Source: Eubacteriales Family XIII. Incertae Sedis bacterium (GTDB lineage Bacteria > Bacillota > Clostridia > Peptostreptococcales > Anaerovoracaceae). From it: DNA of 21,944 nucleotides. The stretch is from contig JAITEX010000126.1 of NCBI GenBank assembly GCA_031281765.1, forward strand, positions 1-21,944. Direction: 5' to 3'. This document shows, in pieces, positions 1-7,541 of this stretch. A program made the position numbers and the translations under genes. How positions within the stretch are numbered: the stretch's first letter is position 1; every line of letters begins with the position of its first letter. Under the pieces are notes generated by a model, which worked only from the letters and a program-made list of their open reading frames with translations, had not been told where the DNA came from and searched no databases.

Positions 1-638
1 TCTTTGGCAACTTCGGAGAAAGCGTTAATGAGCTTGCCGAAGAATGACGGATCGCCGGTTAAATGTTCCCAAAATTCCTGCCCAACAAGGACAATGTATT
101 CCTCGGCAATTTTTTTATACGCCCCCGACAAACTTTTGGCATCACCATAAAGGACGCCAACCACACAATCATACATCGGGTTGAAATCCGCCAGTCTGTT
201 CGTTCTTGCAAGGTTTCTGATAGACGTGAAATGATTTTTGATCGTCTCAACGTCATCGTTGTTGATTGTCGTGGGGCCGGCTTTGACCTGACAATATTTA
301 TGGCGCCCATCAAGTATGTCATTGTATTCAATATCTATCCCGGAAGTTGTAGAAGCAAAGGATGACAATACTTCGTTGCAAAAATACTGCAATTCATTTC
401 CGAACGTCGTTGAAATTGAGGTGCCTAGTATACGCGGGTATAAAATAGCTTTTGCCATGCTTTCGGGATCATCATTGCCAAATGCAAATTGTGCAAGGTA
501 TTTGTGCGTGAATGGGTTGATGTTGAATACACCGACGTCTCTCAGTTTTTCTGTATTTGCAAGGTGTTTAGCAGCAATCTTCTCACGAAAAAAAACTTTT
601 GCTTTTTCTATAATTTCAAATTCCCGTTGTAACTCCAT
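1..638 (-). CDS. Type II restriction endonuclease, PmeII/EcoO109I-like (3' end cut by window edge)
   Basis: Reading the minus strand from ATG at 638 gives 212 residues that run off the left edge without a stop. The central segment around residues 103-131 resembles the EcoO109I/PmeII restriction-enzyme family: acidic residues D107/D110 are followed by a QVKAGP core (residues 117-122) and a TINNDDVETI stretch. D110 with Q117-x-K119 fits a D...(E/Q)xK nuclease site; Q in place of E is, as I remember it, normal for this family. The enzyme would cut unmethylated DNA at a short palindrome. The partner methyltransferase is not visible and would have to lie beyond the left edge. Upstream is GAGGCGC and an extended -10 box. 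The DNA is clearly AT-richer than its neighbours, which suggests acquisition by transfer. The family call rests on remembered motifs. Confidence 0.72.
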   Translation of the reverse strand, partial: MELQREFEIIEKAKVFFREKIAAKHLANTEKLRDVGVFNINPFTHKYLAQFAFGNDDPESMAKAILYPRILGTSISTTFGNELQYFCNEVLSSFASTTSGIDIEYNDILDGRHKYCQVKAGPTTINNDDVETIKNHFTSIRNLARTNRLADFNPMYDCVVGVLYGDAKSLSGAYKKIAEEYIVLVGQEFWEHLTGDPSFFGKLINAFSEVAK

Positions 639-676
639 GATGCGCCTCACTTATGCTTATACAAGATTGTAATGTA

Positions 677-685
677 ATTTTATCA
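677..685 (-). promoter_or_regulatory. Extended -10 promoter element for the restriction gene
   Basis: The minus strand reads TGATAAAAT (TG-n-TAAAAT, 5/6 to TATAAT), placing a transcript start near 670, about 30 nt before the ATG at 638. No convincing -35 box is seen, which is acceptable for an extended -10 promoter. The same ATATGATAAAAT string occurs upstream of the nitroreductase gene. Confidence 0.4.
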
Positions 686-724
686 TATAGCCACCGTGAA
701 GAGTATACTATTCCGATTAGCCCC

Positions 725-2869
725 TCACCCCTTCCGCGAATTTTTCCTCCGGCCCATGAGCAGGCGCATGATGTTCGCGTGGCGCTTGTCCTCGATAATA
801 TAGGTTTCGAGCATATTCACTTCGACGCGCATGGCGTCGGCTTCGTCCACGCTGAGTTTCCCCACGGCTTCAAAACGCCCGATTATCGTACGTTCGAGCG
901 CAAAGCATTTCAGCAGCTCGCGGTCGTAGTCCTCGTGAAAGTCCGCGCCCGCGCTGCCGCCGAAAATGCCGCTGACAATGCGGTTCCCCATATCGATGCG
1001 CTCCGCAATCACTTCGCTGACGATTTCCGAAGATCCCTCTCCGCTCTGCGCGCGCAGCTCCTCGATAATAATTGACGTGTTGTCCCAGAACGTACACTTC
1101 ACGGGCTCCATCGCTTCCGCGAGTTCCGCGATGAGTTTGTCCCGTCTGCCAAAGATTTTAGGCCCGCGGCGCTTCTGAGTCTCGCGGTCCGCCAGATCCA
1201 TGCCGCGGAAAAAGACGCCGCGCATACCCATGCCGCCGAAAAACGGTTTACTTATGAGCCGGTGCATGACGGCAAGAATACGCGAATAAATCTCATATTC
1301 GTTATCCGTCATTTCGCCAGCCTCATGCCGCTTGCGTATCAAGCCGCATTCTATCTCATAGGCGCGCCTGCGCAGATTCCGCAGTTCCCGCCGCTCCTTC
1401 ATCTTCATGTCCTCGCGCGCAAGCTCTTTGATGCGCATGGTCACGTTCAGGACGACCGCGCTTGAATAGGCCTCGCTATCGGAACGCAGTTCACCCAACA
1501 CCTCGTCCAAAACTTCTATGCGTTTCTCATTCTCCCGCGCGCCTTCATCGCGTCTCTTCGCGATAAACGGCAGGACGACGACCGCAATAAGCAGTGACAG
1601 TATAATAACGGTCGCCGTAACGAGCAGCAGGAACGGCCGTTGCGGAAAGCCCTCGCTGTTGCTGAAATACCACGGCAGGGAAAACGCTGTCGCAAGGCTG
1701 ACCGTGCCCTTTACGCCCGAAAGCGTCAGTATCAGGCTGTGTTTCATGACGGCGGCGCTTTTGCGCAGCTTTGAAAGGCGTGAGCAGTCCTCATCTTTCG
1801 GCCCGCATTCCGGTATATCCCCGGCTCGCGAGATTTCGGCGCCGGCGGCGTCCGACAACACGGTTCCCGAAAAGACGAGCGAACTGACGAAACGCACCGC
1901 AAGCACGAGCACTGTCGCGAACAACCCGATAAGAAAAGCATGGGTCAGGCGTATCCCCGGCAACTGGTATACGTCCGTAACGATTCCCGGCAACTGCAGG
2001 CCGAGCAGGAGAAATACGATGGAATTGAACGCCGCCTGCAGCATTTCCCAAATCGATTTTTTGAAGATGCCGAATTCCGCCTGATACCTGTCCGCCCGCT
2101 CCACGTGCAAACTCTGCCTGATGCCCGCTATAACGGCGGCAATAACGCCAGAAACGCCGACGGTTTCGGCGACTAAGTAGCAGATGAAGGGCGTCAACAC
2201 TTCAAGAATCATAAAAGCGGAATTGCTGCGTATATCGAGTCGCTTCAGCCTTTCAATCACGGACAGCTTCAGCTGTACTATGATAAGTCCCGCAACGAAG
2301 CCGCCGACACTGACCAAAAGGAAATCGCCCGCCGCATGCCAAAACGAGAAGTAGCCGGTGAGCATCGCCGCGACCGCAAAGCGGAACGCGATAACGCCGG
2401 AAGCGTCGTTGATAAGCCCCTCCCCTTTCAGTATGGTCTTGATGCCGTCGTCAATATCCACCCTTGACGACATGGAAGATACGGCTATCGCGTCCGTCGG
2501 CCCGAGAATGGCGCCGAGCGCAAAGCACGCCGCGAGCGGCACGGACGGCACTATCGCGTGTACCGAGAACCCTACGGCAAATACGGTGATAAACACGAGC
2601 AAAAACGCCATCAGGACGACCTGCTTGCGCGCGCTCCACAGTGCGCGGAAATCCGATTCCTCCGATTCGCGGAACAAAAGCGGCGCTACTAAGAGCGCCA
2701 TAAATATATCCGGTTCAAGTTTGAGCCCGTAGCCGAGCGGTGAGAGGGAAAGCGCCGCGCCGAATACGATAAGTATGAGCGGCAACGGAATCGTCGGGAA
2801 CGCGCTGTCTACGATGTTCGAAACGACTATCGTAAACAGCAGTATAATGATGACTTCCGTAAATCCCAT
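725..2869 (-). CDS. Na+/H+ antiporter, CPA1/NhaP type, with long cytosolic tail
   Basis: A 714-residue membrane protein with about 12 hydrophobic segments in residues 1-436 and a charged, helical, soluble tail of about 275 residues. CPA1 hallmarks are present: GPTDAIAV (123-130), EGLINDASG (150-158, with the N154-D155 pair expected to bind the cation), and GVKGTVSLA (385-393). It should exchange Na+ (or K+) for H+ across the inner membrane; the tail may be a regulatory domain. A hydrophilic insert sits near 340-372 between membrane segments. I chose ATG 2869 because the protein then begins directly with a hydrophobic helix; a TTG start at 2914 would overlap the upstream gene. It is the last gene of a four-gene minus-strand operon, 16 nt after the His-rich gene. 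The exact ion is not deducible. Confidence 0.88.
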   Translation of the reverse strand: MGFTEVIIILLFTIVVSNIVDSAFPTIPLPLILIVFGAALSLSPLGYGLKLEPDIFMALLVAPLLFRESEESDFRALWSARKQVVLMAFLLVFITVFAVGFSVHAIVPSVPLAACFALGAILGPTDAIAVSSMSSRVDIDDGIKTILKGEGLINDASGVIAFRFAVAAMLTGYFSFWHAAGDFLLVSVGGFVAGLIIVQLKLSVIERLKRLDIRSNSAFMILEVLTPFICYLVAETVGVSGVIAAVIAGIRQSLHVERADRYQAEFGIFKKSIWEMLQAAFNSIVFLLLGLQLPGIVTDVYQLPGIRLTHAFLIGLFATVLVLAVRFVSSLVFSGTVLSDAAGAEISRAGDIPECGPKDEDCSRLSKLRKSAAVMKHSLILTLSGVKGTVSLATAFSLPWYFSNSEGFPQRPFLLLVTATVIILSLLIAVVVLPFIAKRRDEGARENEKRIEVLDEVLGELRSDSEAYSSAVVLNVTMRIKELAREDMKMKERRELRNLRRRAYEIECGLIRKRHEAGEMTDNEYEIYSRILAVMHRLISKPFFGGMGMRGVFFRGMDLADRETQKRRGPKIFGRRDKLIAELAEAMEPVKCTFWDNTSIIIEELRAQSGEGSSEIVSEVIAERIDMGNRIVSGIFGGSAGADFHEDYDRELLKCFALERTIIGRFEAVGKLSVDEADAMRVEVNMLETYIIEDKRHANIMRLLMGRRKNSRKG

Positions 2870-2885
2870 AATAATCGATGTGCGC

Positions 2886-3380
2886 CTACACAGGGCTGCC
2901 GAGCAGGCCGTCAACTACGCCGGTCACGAGCGACTCCACGCGCTCCTCCGGCATGCCGAAAACGATGACCGTCAGGCCGAGCTTGTAAAGCGCGAAGCTT
3001 GACGCGCCTCCGGGGCCAAACAGTCCTTCTTCCGTTTTTGTGATATTCTCAAGGCCCGTAGCGGAAAGAAACAGCCCGCTGTCCTCCCCCGCGAGCAGCT
3101 GCAGTTTGATGTGTCCGATCAATATCTTTTTCGCGGAGAATACGGACGTCAGCGTATAGACGATGCGCTCGGCTCTGTGCGCAAGCTCAACGGCGGAAAC
3201 CGCGTCTCCCGGTATTTCGCGCGTTACGGATACGACTGCCGGTTCTACGCCATCCTCGGTATAGATGTCATGCGTATGCACGTGCCCCTCATGCCCGTGA
3301 TGCTCATGCACATGCCCCTCATGTCCGTGATGCTCGTGCGCGTGCCCCTCATGGTCGTGATGTTCGTGTTCGTGGCTCAT
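2886..3380 (-). CDS. Histidine-rich putative metal-binding protein, CobW partner
   Basis: 164 residues. The first 37 carry 18 histidines, arranged as three tandem decapeptides of the form HEHH(G/D)HEGH(A/V), residues 5-34. No signal peptide is seen, so it is expected in the cytosol. The remaining ~120 residues form an ordinary mixed alpha/beta sequence that I do not recognise (LTSVFSAKKILIGHIKLQLL near 98-117). The ATG overlaps the stop of the upstream CobW-type GTPase gene (ATGA, 3377-3380), so the two are probably translationally coupled. CobW-family metallochaperones often carry their own His-rich loop or tail; here the His tract seems to sit on a separate protein. A metal storage or delivery role (Zn, Ni or Co) is an inference. 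Confidence 0.8.
   Translation of the reverse strand: MSHEHEHHDHEGHAHEHHGHEGHVHEHHGHEGHVHTHDIYTEDGVEPAVVSVTREIPGDAVSAVELAHRAERIVYTLTSVFSAKKILIGHIKLQLLAGEDSGLFLSATGLENITKTEEGLFGPGGASSFALYKLGLTVIVFGMPEERVESLVTGVVDGLLGSPV
3279..3368 (-). repeat. Three tandem 30-bp repeats coding His-rich decapeptides
   Basis: Three in-frame 30-bp units encode residues 5-34 of the His-rich protein. The second and third units encode the same decapeptide; the first differs at two positions (D for G, A for V). The unit number could vary between strains by slippage. Confidence 0.8.
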
Positions 3381-3991
3381 CTCGTAATCCTCTCAAATAC
3401 TTCGTCCGGTATACCCGCCTTCGCGTTCACCTCATAGAGCGCGGCGCCGGGGTTTATCCCCGCGACGGCCTCCCGTATCGCCGCGATTTCCTTAGCATCC
3501 GTCAGGTCAACCTTGTTCAGCAGCACCGTATCTGCCGCGCCAATCTGCGCTTCCATAAGGTGCGGGACCATATCACCTATTGCCTCATAACGCGCCGCGT
3601 CGACGACCGTGACCGTCCTGACCCATTCAAGTTCTACCCCGCTCTCTTTCGCGGTCTCTGAAATCGCTTCGGGATAGGCGACGCCCGTCGGTTCAAATAT
3701 CACATATTCGGGATTGTACCACGGAATAAATTCGCGCAGCTGCGTCAACAAATCATTTGACAGCGTACAGCAGATGCAACCCGCGAGCATATTGATGATT
3801 TCATAGCCGCTCTTGCGCAGCATCGATTGGTCGTAGTTCACATCGCCGACTTCGTTTTCGAGTATTACGGCTTTCGAACCATAACCCTTGGACGTTTCGC
3901 CATCACCCGCCTCGGACAGATACCGCGCAAGCGAAAGAATTGACACGGTCTTTCCCGCGCCGAGAAACCCGCTGAATATTATCAGTTTCAT
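3377..3991 (-). CDS. CobW/G3E-family GTPase (short form), putative metallochaperone
   Basis: 204 residues with a P-loop GFLGAGKT at 8-15, the family's metal-binding GCICC at 71-75, EPTG at 100-103 and the guanine-specificity motif NKVD at 159-162. G3E GTPases use GTP hydrolysis to insert or deliver metals (Zn, Co, Ni) to client proteins. This copy stops after the GTPase domain and lacks the C-terminal CobW_C domain of the usual 320-400-residue proteins. The downstream His-rich gene, which overlaps by 4 nt, may supply the missing metal-binding part in trans. The start follows the nitroreductase stop by one base (TAG-C-ATG), again suggesting coupling. The client metal is unknown. Confidence 0.88.
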   Translation of the reverse strand: MKLIIFSGFLGAGKTVSILSLARYLSEAGDGETSKGYGSKAVILENEVGDVNYDQSMLRKSGYEIINMLAGCICCTLSNDLLTQLREFIPWYNPEYVIFEPTGVAYPEAISETAKESGVELEWVRTVTVVDAARYEAIGDMVPHLMEAQIGAADTVLLNKVDLTDAKEIAAIREAVAGINPGAALYEVNAKAGIPDEVFERITR

Positions 3992-3992
3992 G

Positions 3993-4532
3993 CTATTCGA
4001 CCCACGAGATATTGTCGGCCGGGGCGCGGTCGCGTGAGAATATATCCGGGTCGTCCGTATAGCCGAGCAACACGCCGGCTATCGGCGTGAAGCCCTCGGG
4101 GAGATTCAGTTTCTCCGCGAGCGCAGTTCCCGCTTGCAGTACGCGCGTCGGCGAGCCGACGTAGCAGGAACCGAGGCCGAGATCCGTTGCCGCGAGTATC
4201 ATCGTCGTTGCCGCCGCGGCCACGTTTGCCGTGCCGCGTTCGGGGTCCGAAGAGATGACGATAAGCGCCGGCGCGCCGTACAGCGGCCGGTAGCCCGGCA
4301 ATGACGAACGTTTCACCATAAATTCCACGCCCGAATTCTGCATGAACGAGAACGTGGCCTCGTCGATTTCCGCCAGATAATCCGCGTTCGTAATAACAGC
4401 GATAGAGATGGCTCCCGCGCAGGGCGCCTTGTTGCCCGCCTCCGCGATTTTTTCAAGCAGGGCTTTCTCCACGGGCTTGCCCCGGTAACTCCTGATGCTC
4501 TTTCTCTTTGCGATTGCTTCAAATGTATCCAT
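3993..4532 (-). CDS. Nitroreductase-family FMN oxidoreductase
   Basis: 179 residues from ATG 4532, chosen because AAGGAAGGAG lies just upstream; an extension to 4559 would run through that ribosome site. The N-terminal AIAKRKSIRSYRGKPV (6-21) is the nitroreductase FMN-phosphate-binding signature, and the C-terminal half has the usual ATDLGLGSCYVG (115-126). Such proteins bind FMN as dimers and reduce nitro compounds, quinones or enones with NAD(P)H; some act as flavin or metal reductases. It is the first gene of the operon with the CobW-type GTPase, His-rich protein and antiporter, which hints at a redox step tied to metal homeostasis, but the substrate cannot be read from sequence. Confidence 0.88.
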   Translation of the reverse strand: MDTFEAIAKRKSIRSYRGKPVEKALLEKIAEAGNKAPCAGAISIAVITNADYLAEIDEATFSFMQNSGVEFMVKRSSLPGYRPLYGAPALIVISSDPERGTANVAAAATTMILAATDLGLGSCYVGSPTRVLQAGTALAEKLNLPEGFTPIAGVLLGYTDDPDIFSRDRAPADNISWVE

Positions 4533-4557
4533 GCTCTGTCTCCTTCCTTCACAATTC

Positions 4558-4566
4558 ATTTTATCA
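4558..4566 (-). promoter_or_regulatory. Extended -10 promoter element for the nitroreductase-antiporter operon
   Basis: The minus strand reads TGATAAAAT (TG-n-TAAAAT), 25 nt upstream of the ATG at 4532 and just before the strong ribosome site. No clear -35 box. It lies between the PucR-type gene's stop (4612) and the operon's first gene. Confidence 0.4.
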
Positions 4567-4611
4567 TATTACGAATTTTTTGAGTTTTCCGACCGGCTCG
4601 CCAACGGGAAG

Positions 4612-5847
4612 CTAACCCCGGTATTCGAGAATCTTCAGCGAGACTTCGAGCGTGAGCAGGCGTTCGGGGTCCGTCAGGCTCGCGCCCATGATCTCTTCTA
4701 CGCGTTTCAAATGATAGACTAAGGTGTTCCGATGGAGGTGGAGATGTTCGGATGCGTCCGAGATATTACGCGCGGTAGCGAACCAGCCCTTCAGGCTGAT
4801 GAGGAATTCCGTCCCGTGTTCATTATCGTATTTGATGAGCCTCTGCAGGCCCGCGTCGAGAAGCGCGTCGCCCTTCTCGGCTTCATCACCTATTTCGCAC
4901 AGGCGGTACACGAGGTAGTTTTCGTATTCATAGAGGTATTCGTCCGGCCGCAGGCGATAACCGAGGCGCAAGGCCGCGGAAGCCTCCGCGTACAGGGACG
5001 GAAGACGCGTCACATCGCCCGCCTCCCGGCTGACGCCGCAGCGGATCCCGTTCCGCGACAAAAACGATTCGAGCTTTTCCTTATCCTCGGCAAAGCTGTC
5101 CTTGCTGTCGGCATAGGACTTGACCGAGAGTATGCGTCCGTTATAGATGATAGGCATACCGAGGCTCATGATTTTTTCTATCTGGTCGCGTAGATAACCG
5201 GCGGAGAGTTCCTGCGTATCGAAGCCCTGCGAGTCAATCACGAAGAGACGCAGGTCGCCCGAAAGCGGGAGTTTGAACAGGCGGACCCTATCCCGGATCA
5301 TGCTTTCGGATTTGATGACGCCGTCGAGTACGCCGGTAATAAAGTCCTCGTAGATAAGCCCGCGCGAATATTTCTTATACCGATCCTTTTGCATCTCGGC
5401 GGAGACCGCATGGCAGAACAATTTCACCGCCTCCGCGTCACCGTCCCGGAACGTCCTTCCAAATTCGATAACGGAAACCGTAGCCATGACACGTTGCCCG
5501 ATAAAGACCTTCCCGAGCAGCCTGCGGTACCGCATACCGGGATCCTGCCAGATGAACGGTTCGTCATTTTCACCGATGCGCTCCGTAAGCCGGTTCCTGA
5601 TGTTCAGCGAAACGGTATCTATCGAGAGCGCGCCGAACTGTATGAACTCGCTCCACGCGGTGTCGTCGGGTACGTCCATGCCCGTGCTCATCGCGAGAAC
5701 GCTCCAACTATTGTCCGTAATGACAATGGGGTTGCCGAAGAGCTTTTCCCCTGCCTCGGCAATGTCCTGCAGGCTGCGCGCGGCGGCAAGCGCGGCGAGC
5801 AACTCCGCGGCTTTATTCTCATTTGACGTCTTATTTTGTGTGCTCAT
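4612..5847 (-). CDS. PucR/CdaR-family transcriptional regulator
   Basis: 411 residues. The C-terminal region (about 345-400) carries the PucR C-terminal helix-turn-helix: SLKGWFATARNISDASEHL followed by HLHRNTLVYHLKRVEEI. The N-terminal part (about 10-160) looks like a GAF-type ligand-sensing domain and the middle (about 165-320) like the GGDEF-related CdaR middle domain. Members respond to small metabolites and activate adjacent catabolic genes. It is transcribed divergently from the aldehyde dehydrogenase across a 167-bp gap, so regulation of that gene is the simplest inference. No good ribosome site precedes the ATG; a TATAAT lies at 5889-5894 on this strand. The ligand is unknown. Confidence 0.85.
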   Translation of the reverse strand: MSTQNKTSNENKAAELLAALAAARSLQDIAEAGEKLFGNPIVITDNSWSVLAMSTGMDVPDDTAWSEFIQFGALSIDTVSLNIRNRLTERIGENDEPFIWQDPGMRYRRLLGKVFIGQRVMATVSVIEFGRTFRDGDAEAVKLFCHAVSAEMQKDRYKKYSRGLIYEDFITGVLDGVIKSESMIRDRVRLFKLPLSGDLRLFVIDSQGFDTQELSAGYLRDQIEKIMSLGMPIIYNGRILSVKSYADSKDSFAEDKEKLESFLSRNGIRCGVSREAGDVTRLPSLYAEASAALRLGYRLRPDEYLYEYENYLVYRLCEIGDEAEKGDALLDAGLQRLIKYDNEHGTEFLISLKGWFATARNISDASEHLHLHRNTLVYHLKRVEEIMGASLTDPERLLTLEVSLKILEYRG

Positions 5848-5880
5848 TCGTATATTTTAACATAGATATAGCGCCGTCTC

Positions 5881-5913
5881 TTTGTGACATTATACTAAAA
5901 TAGCCGTCACTAA
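5881..5913. promoter_or_regulatory. Putative operator over the regulator -10 box, PucR-type gene/aldehyde dehydrogenase intergenic region
   Basis: Arms TTTGTGAC (5881-5888) and GTCACTAA (5906-5913) form an inverted repeat with one mismatch in eight and a 17-nt spacer. The spacer contains TATAAT on the minus strand (5889-5894), suited to the regulator gene about 35 nt downstream, and TATACT on the plus strand (5891-5896). This is a plausible autoregulatory site for the PucR-type protein. No matching -35 boxes were found. Confidence 0.35.
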
Positions 5914-6014
5914 TTATTATTATATACGAATACGCATAGGCGATACGGCACTAAAATTAATACGGTAGCAGTAATCCGACAACCAATGACCGGATACCAT
6001 CAGGAGGTACCTAT

Positions 6015-7451
6015 ATGATTTCAAAGAAAATGCTTATCAATGGCGAGTGGGTAGACGCCGTTTCGGGGGAAACGCTCACCACCGTAAACCCGGCTACGGA
6101 AGACGTGTTCGGAGAGGTTCCGAGCTCCGATAAGGAGGACGTCGACCGGGCTGTCGCGGCGGCGCGCGCGGCTTTCCCGGAGTGGTCCGCGAAGCCGCAG
6201 GAATACCGTTCGAACGTACTGAACCAAATCGCCGCAAAGATACGGGCGCAGGCCGGGGAAATCGCGCATCTCGCGGCGCAGGAACACGGCATGCCCGAGA
6301 AGCTCGGATTCGGACCGACGATGGGCGCCGCCGGGAACTTCGAGATGGCGGCCGTCTACGCGCGCGCTACGGGCGGCGAACTGATAAAAAGCGTCAAGAC
6401 CAATGTCATGTATTGTTTTGACCGCGTACCGATCGGCGTCTGCGCGCTCATCATACCGTGGAACCTGCCGTTCTTCCTTATGGCGCAGAAGATAGCGCTC
6501 TGTATTTCCATGGGGAATACCTGCGTCGTCAAACCGCCGTCAATCAATTCGGTGATCGGCCTCAAACTCGCCGAAATCGTCGATTCCGTCGAGGGGCTTC
6601 CGAAGGGCGTCGTGAACGTCATCACGGGCCCCGGCGGCAGGACCGGCAACCTGTTGGCCTCACACCCGGGCGTCGACGCCGTCGGCTTTACGGGCAGCAC
6701 GGAGACGGGCGTTTCTATTATGAAAGCGGCTGCGCCGACTATCAAGAAAGTCGTGATGGAACTTGGCGGCAAGAACCCGGCCATCATTTTTCCGGACGCG
6801 CCGATGCATCTCGCCCTCGAATCGCTCGGCCACCATCAGTTCTTCAACTGCGGCCAGGCCTGCGGCAGCCCGGGCCGGTATTACGTGCATAAGAGCATTT
6901 TCGATGAGTTCGTCACGAGGCTGACGGAAGTCGCGAAGAAGCAGGTCATCGGCGACCCGACCGCGCCCGAAACGACGATGGGGCCGATGGTATCGGCCGA
7001 ACACGCGGGCAAGGTGATGAGCTATATCGAATCCGGCATTAACGAGGGCGCGAACCTCGTGATCGGCGGCAAGCGGCACGGCGACAAGGGCTTCTTCATC
7101 GAACCGACGATATTTACGGATGTCAAAGAGGACATGATGATTTACCGCGACGAGATATTCGGTCCCGTAGCCGTCATTACGACGTGGGACGATGAGGATG
7201 AGGTTCTGCGCCGCGCGAATGACAATACCTACGGCCTGACGGCTTCCATCTGGACGACCAACATCGCCCACGCCCTGAAGCTCGGGCGCCGGCTGACGGT
7301 CGGCACCTTCTCCGTCAACGGACACAACCTTATCGCGCCCGAAGCCCCGTGGGGTGGCGTACGCGAGAGCGGCATTGGCAAGGAAGGCGGTTGGCAGGGC
7401 GTCCTCGAGTACACCGAGCAGAAGATGATCACGATCAATCTCGACGAATAG
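6015..7451 (+). CDS. NAD(P)+-dependent aldehyde dehydrogenase
   Basis: 478 residues, full length for the ALDH superfamily. Key residues are in place: PWNLPF (148-153, N150 holding the oxyanion), KPPS (173-176), the cofactor-loop GFTGSTETG (224-232), the general base E249 in MELGGKNP, and catalytic C283 in GQACGSPGR (the common form is GQVC). EIFGPV is at 380-385. It oxidises an aldehyde to the carboxylate using NAD(P)+ in the cytosol. AGGAGGT sits 7 nt before the ATG. The divergent PucR-type regulator probably controls it, which suggests a catabolic rather than housekeeping role, but the aldehyde is unknown. A terminator follows 26 nt after the stop. Confidence 0.93.
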   Translation: MISKKMLINGEWVDAVSGETLTTVNPATEDVFGEVPSSDKEDVDRAVAAARAAFPEWSAKPQEYRSNVLNQIAAKIRAQAGEIAHLAAQEHGMPEKLGFGPTMGAAGNFEMAAVYARATGGELIKSVKTNVMYCFDRVPIGVCALIIPWNLPFFLMAQKIALCISMGNTCVVKPPSINSVIGLKLAEIVDSVEGLPKGVVNVITGPGGRTGNLLASHPGVDAVGFTGSTETGVSIMKAAAPTIKKVVMELGGKNPAIIFPDAPMHLALESLGHHQFFNCGQACGSPGRYYVHKSIFDEFVTRLTEVAKKQVIGDPTAPETTMGPMVSAEHAGKVMSYIESGINEGANLVIGGKRHGDKGFFIEPTIFTDVKEDMMIYRDEIFGPVAVITTWDDEDEVLRRANDNTYGLTASIWTTNIAHALKLGRRLTVGTFSVNGHNLIAPEAPWGGVRESGIGKEGGWQGVLEYTEQKMITINLDE

Positions 7452-7476
7452 CGCGTCCTTGCGATTCTATTGACAA

Positions 7477-7512
7477 AAGGACGGCGGCCGCAGGGGCCGC
7501 CGTCCTTATTTT
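7477..7512. terminator. Bidirectional rho-independent terminator between convergent genes
   Basis: A 13-bp perfect stem (7477-7489 with 7495-7507, GC-rich core GGACGGCGGCC) with a 5-nt loop, followed by TTATTTT on the plus strand and CCTTTTG on the minus strand. It separates the aldehyde dehydrogenase (plus) from the large sensor kinase (minus). Confidence 0.85.
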
Positions 7513-7541
7513 ACTCCTTACCTTACGAGTCGAAACGCAGG

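Noticed and set aside
63..672. Short plus-strand frames in the left AT-rich region
   Set aside because: They oppose the restriction gene, which runs as a single 212-codon frame with family motifs.
2870..2914. Upstream TTG start for the antiporter
   Set aside because: It would add 15 non-hydrophobic residues and overlap the His-rich gene; ATG 2869 begins directly with the first membrane helix.
3279..3368. Repeats considered as a CRISPR-like array
   Set aside because: The 30-bp units are directly adjacent without spacers and are in-frame coding repeats.
6660..7325. 221-codon minus-strand frame
   Set aside because: It is antisense to the aldehyde dehydrogenase, which has all catalytic residues.
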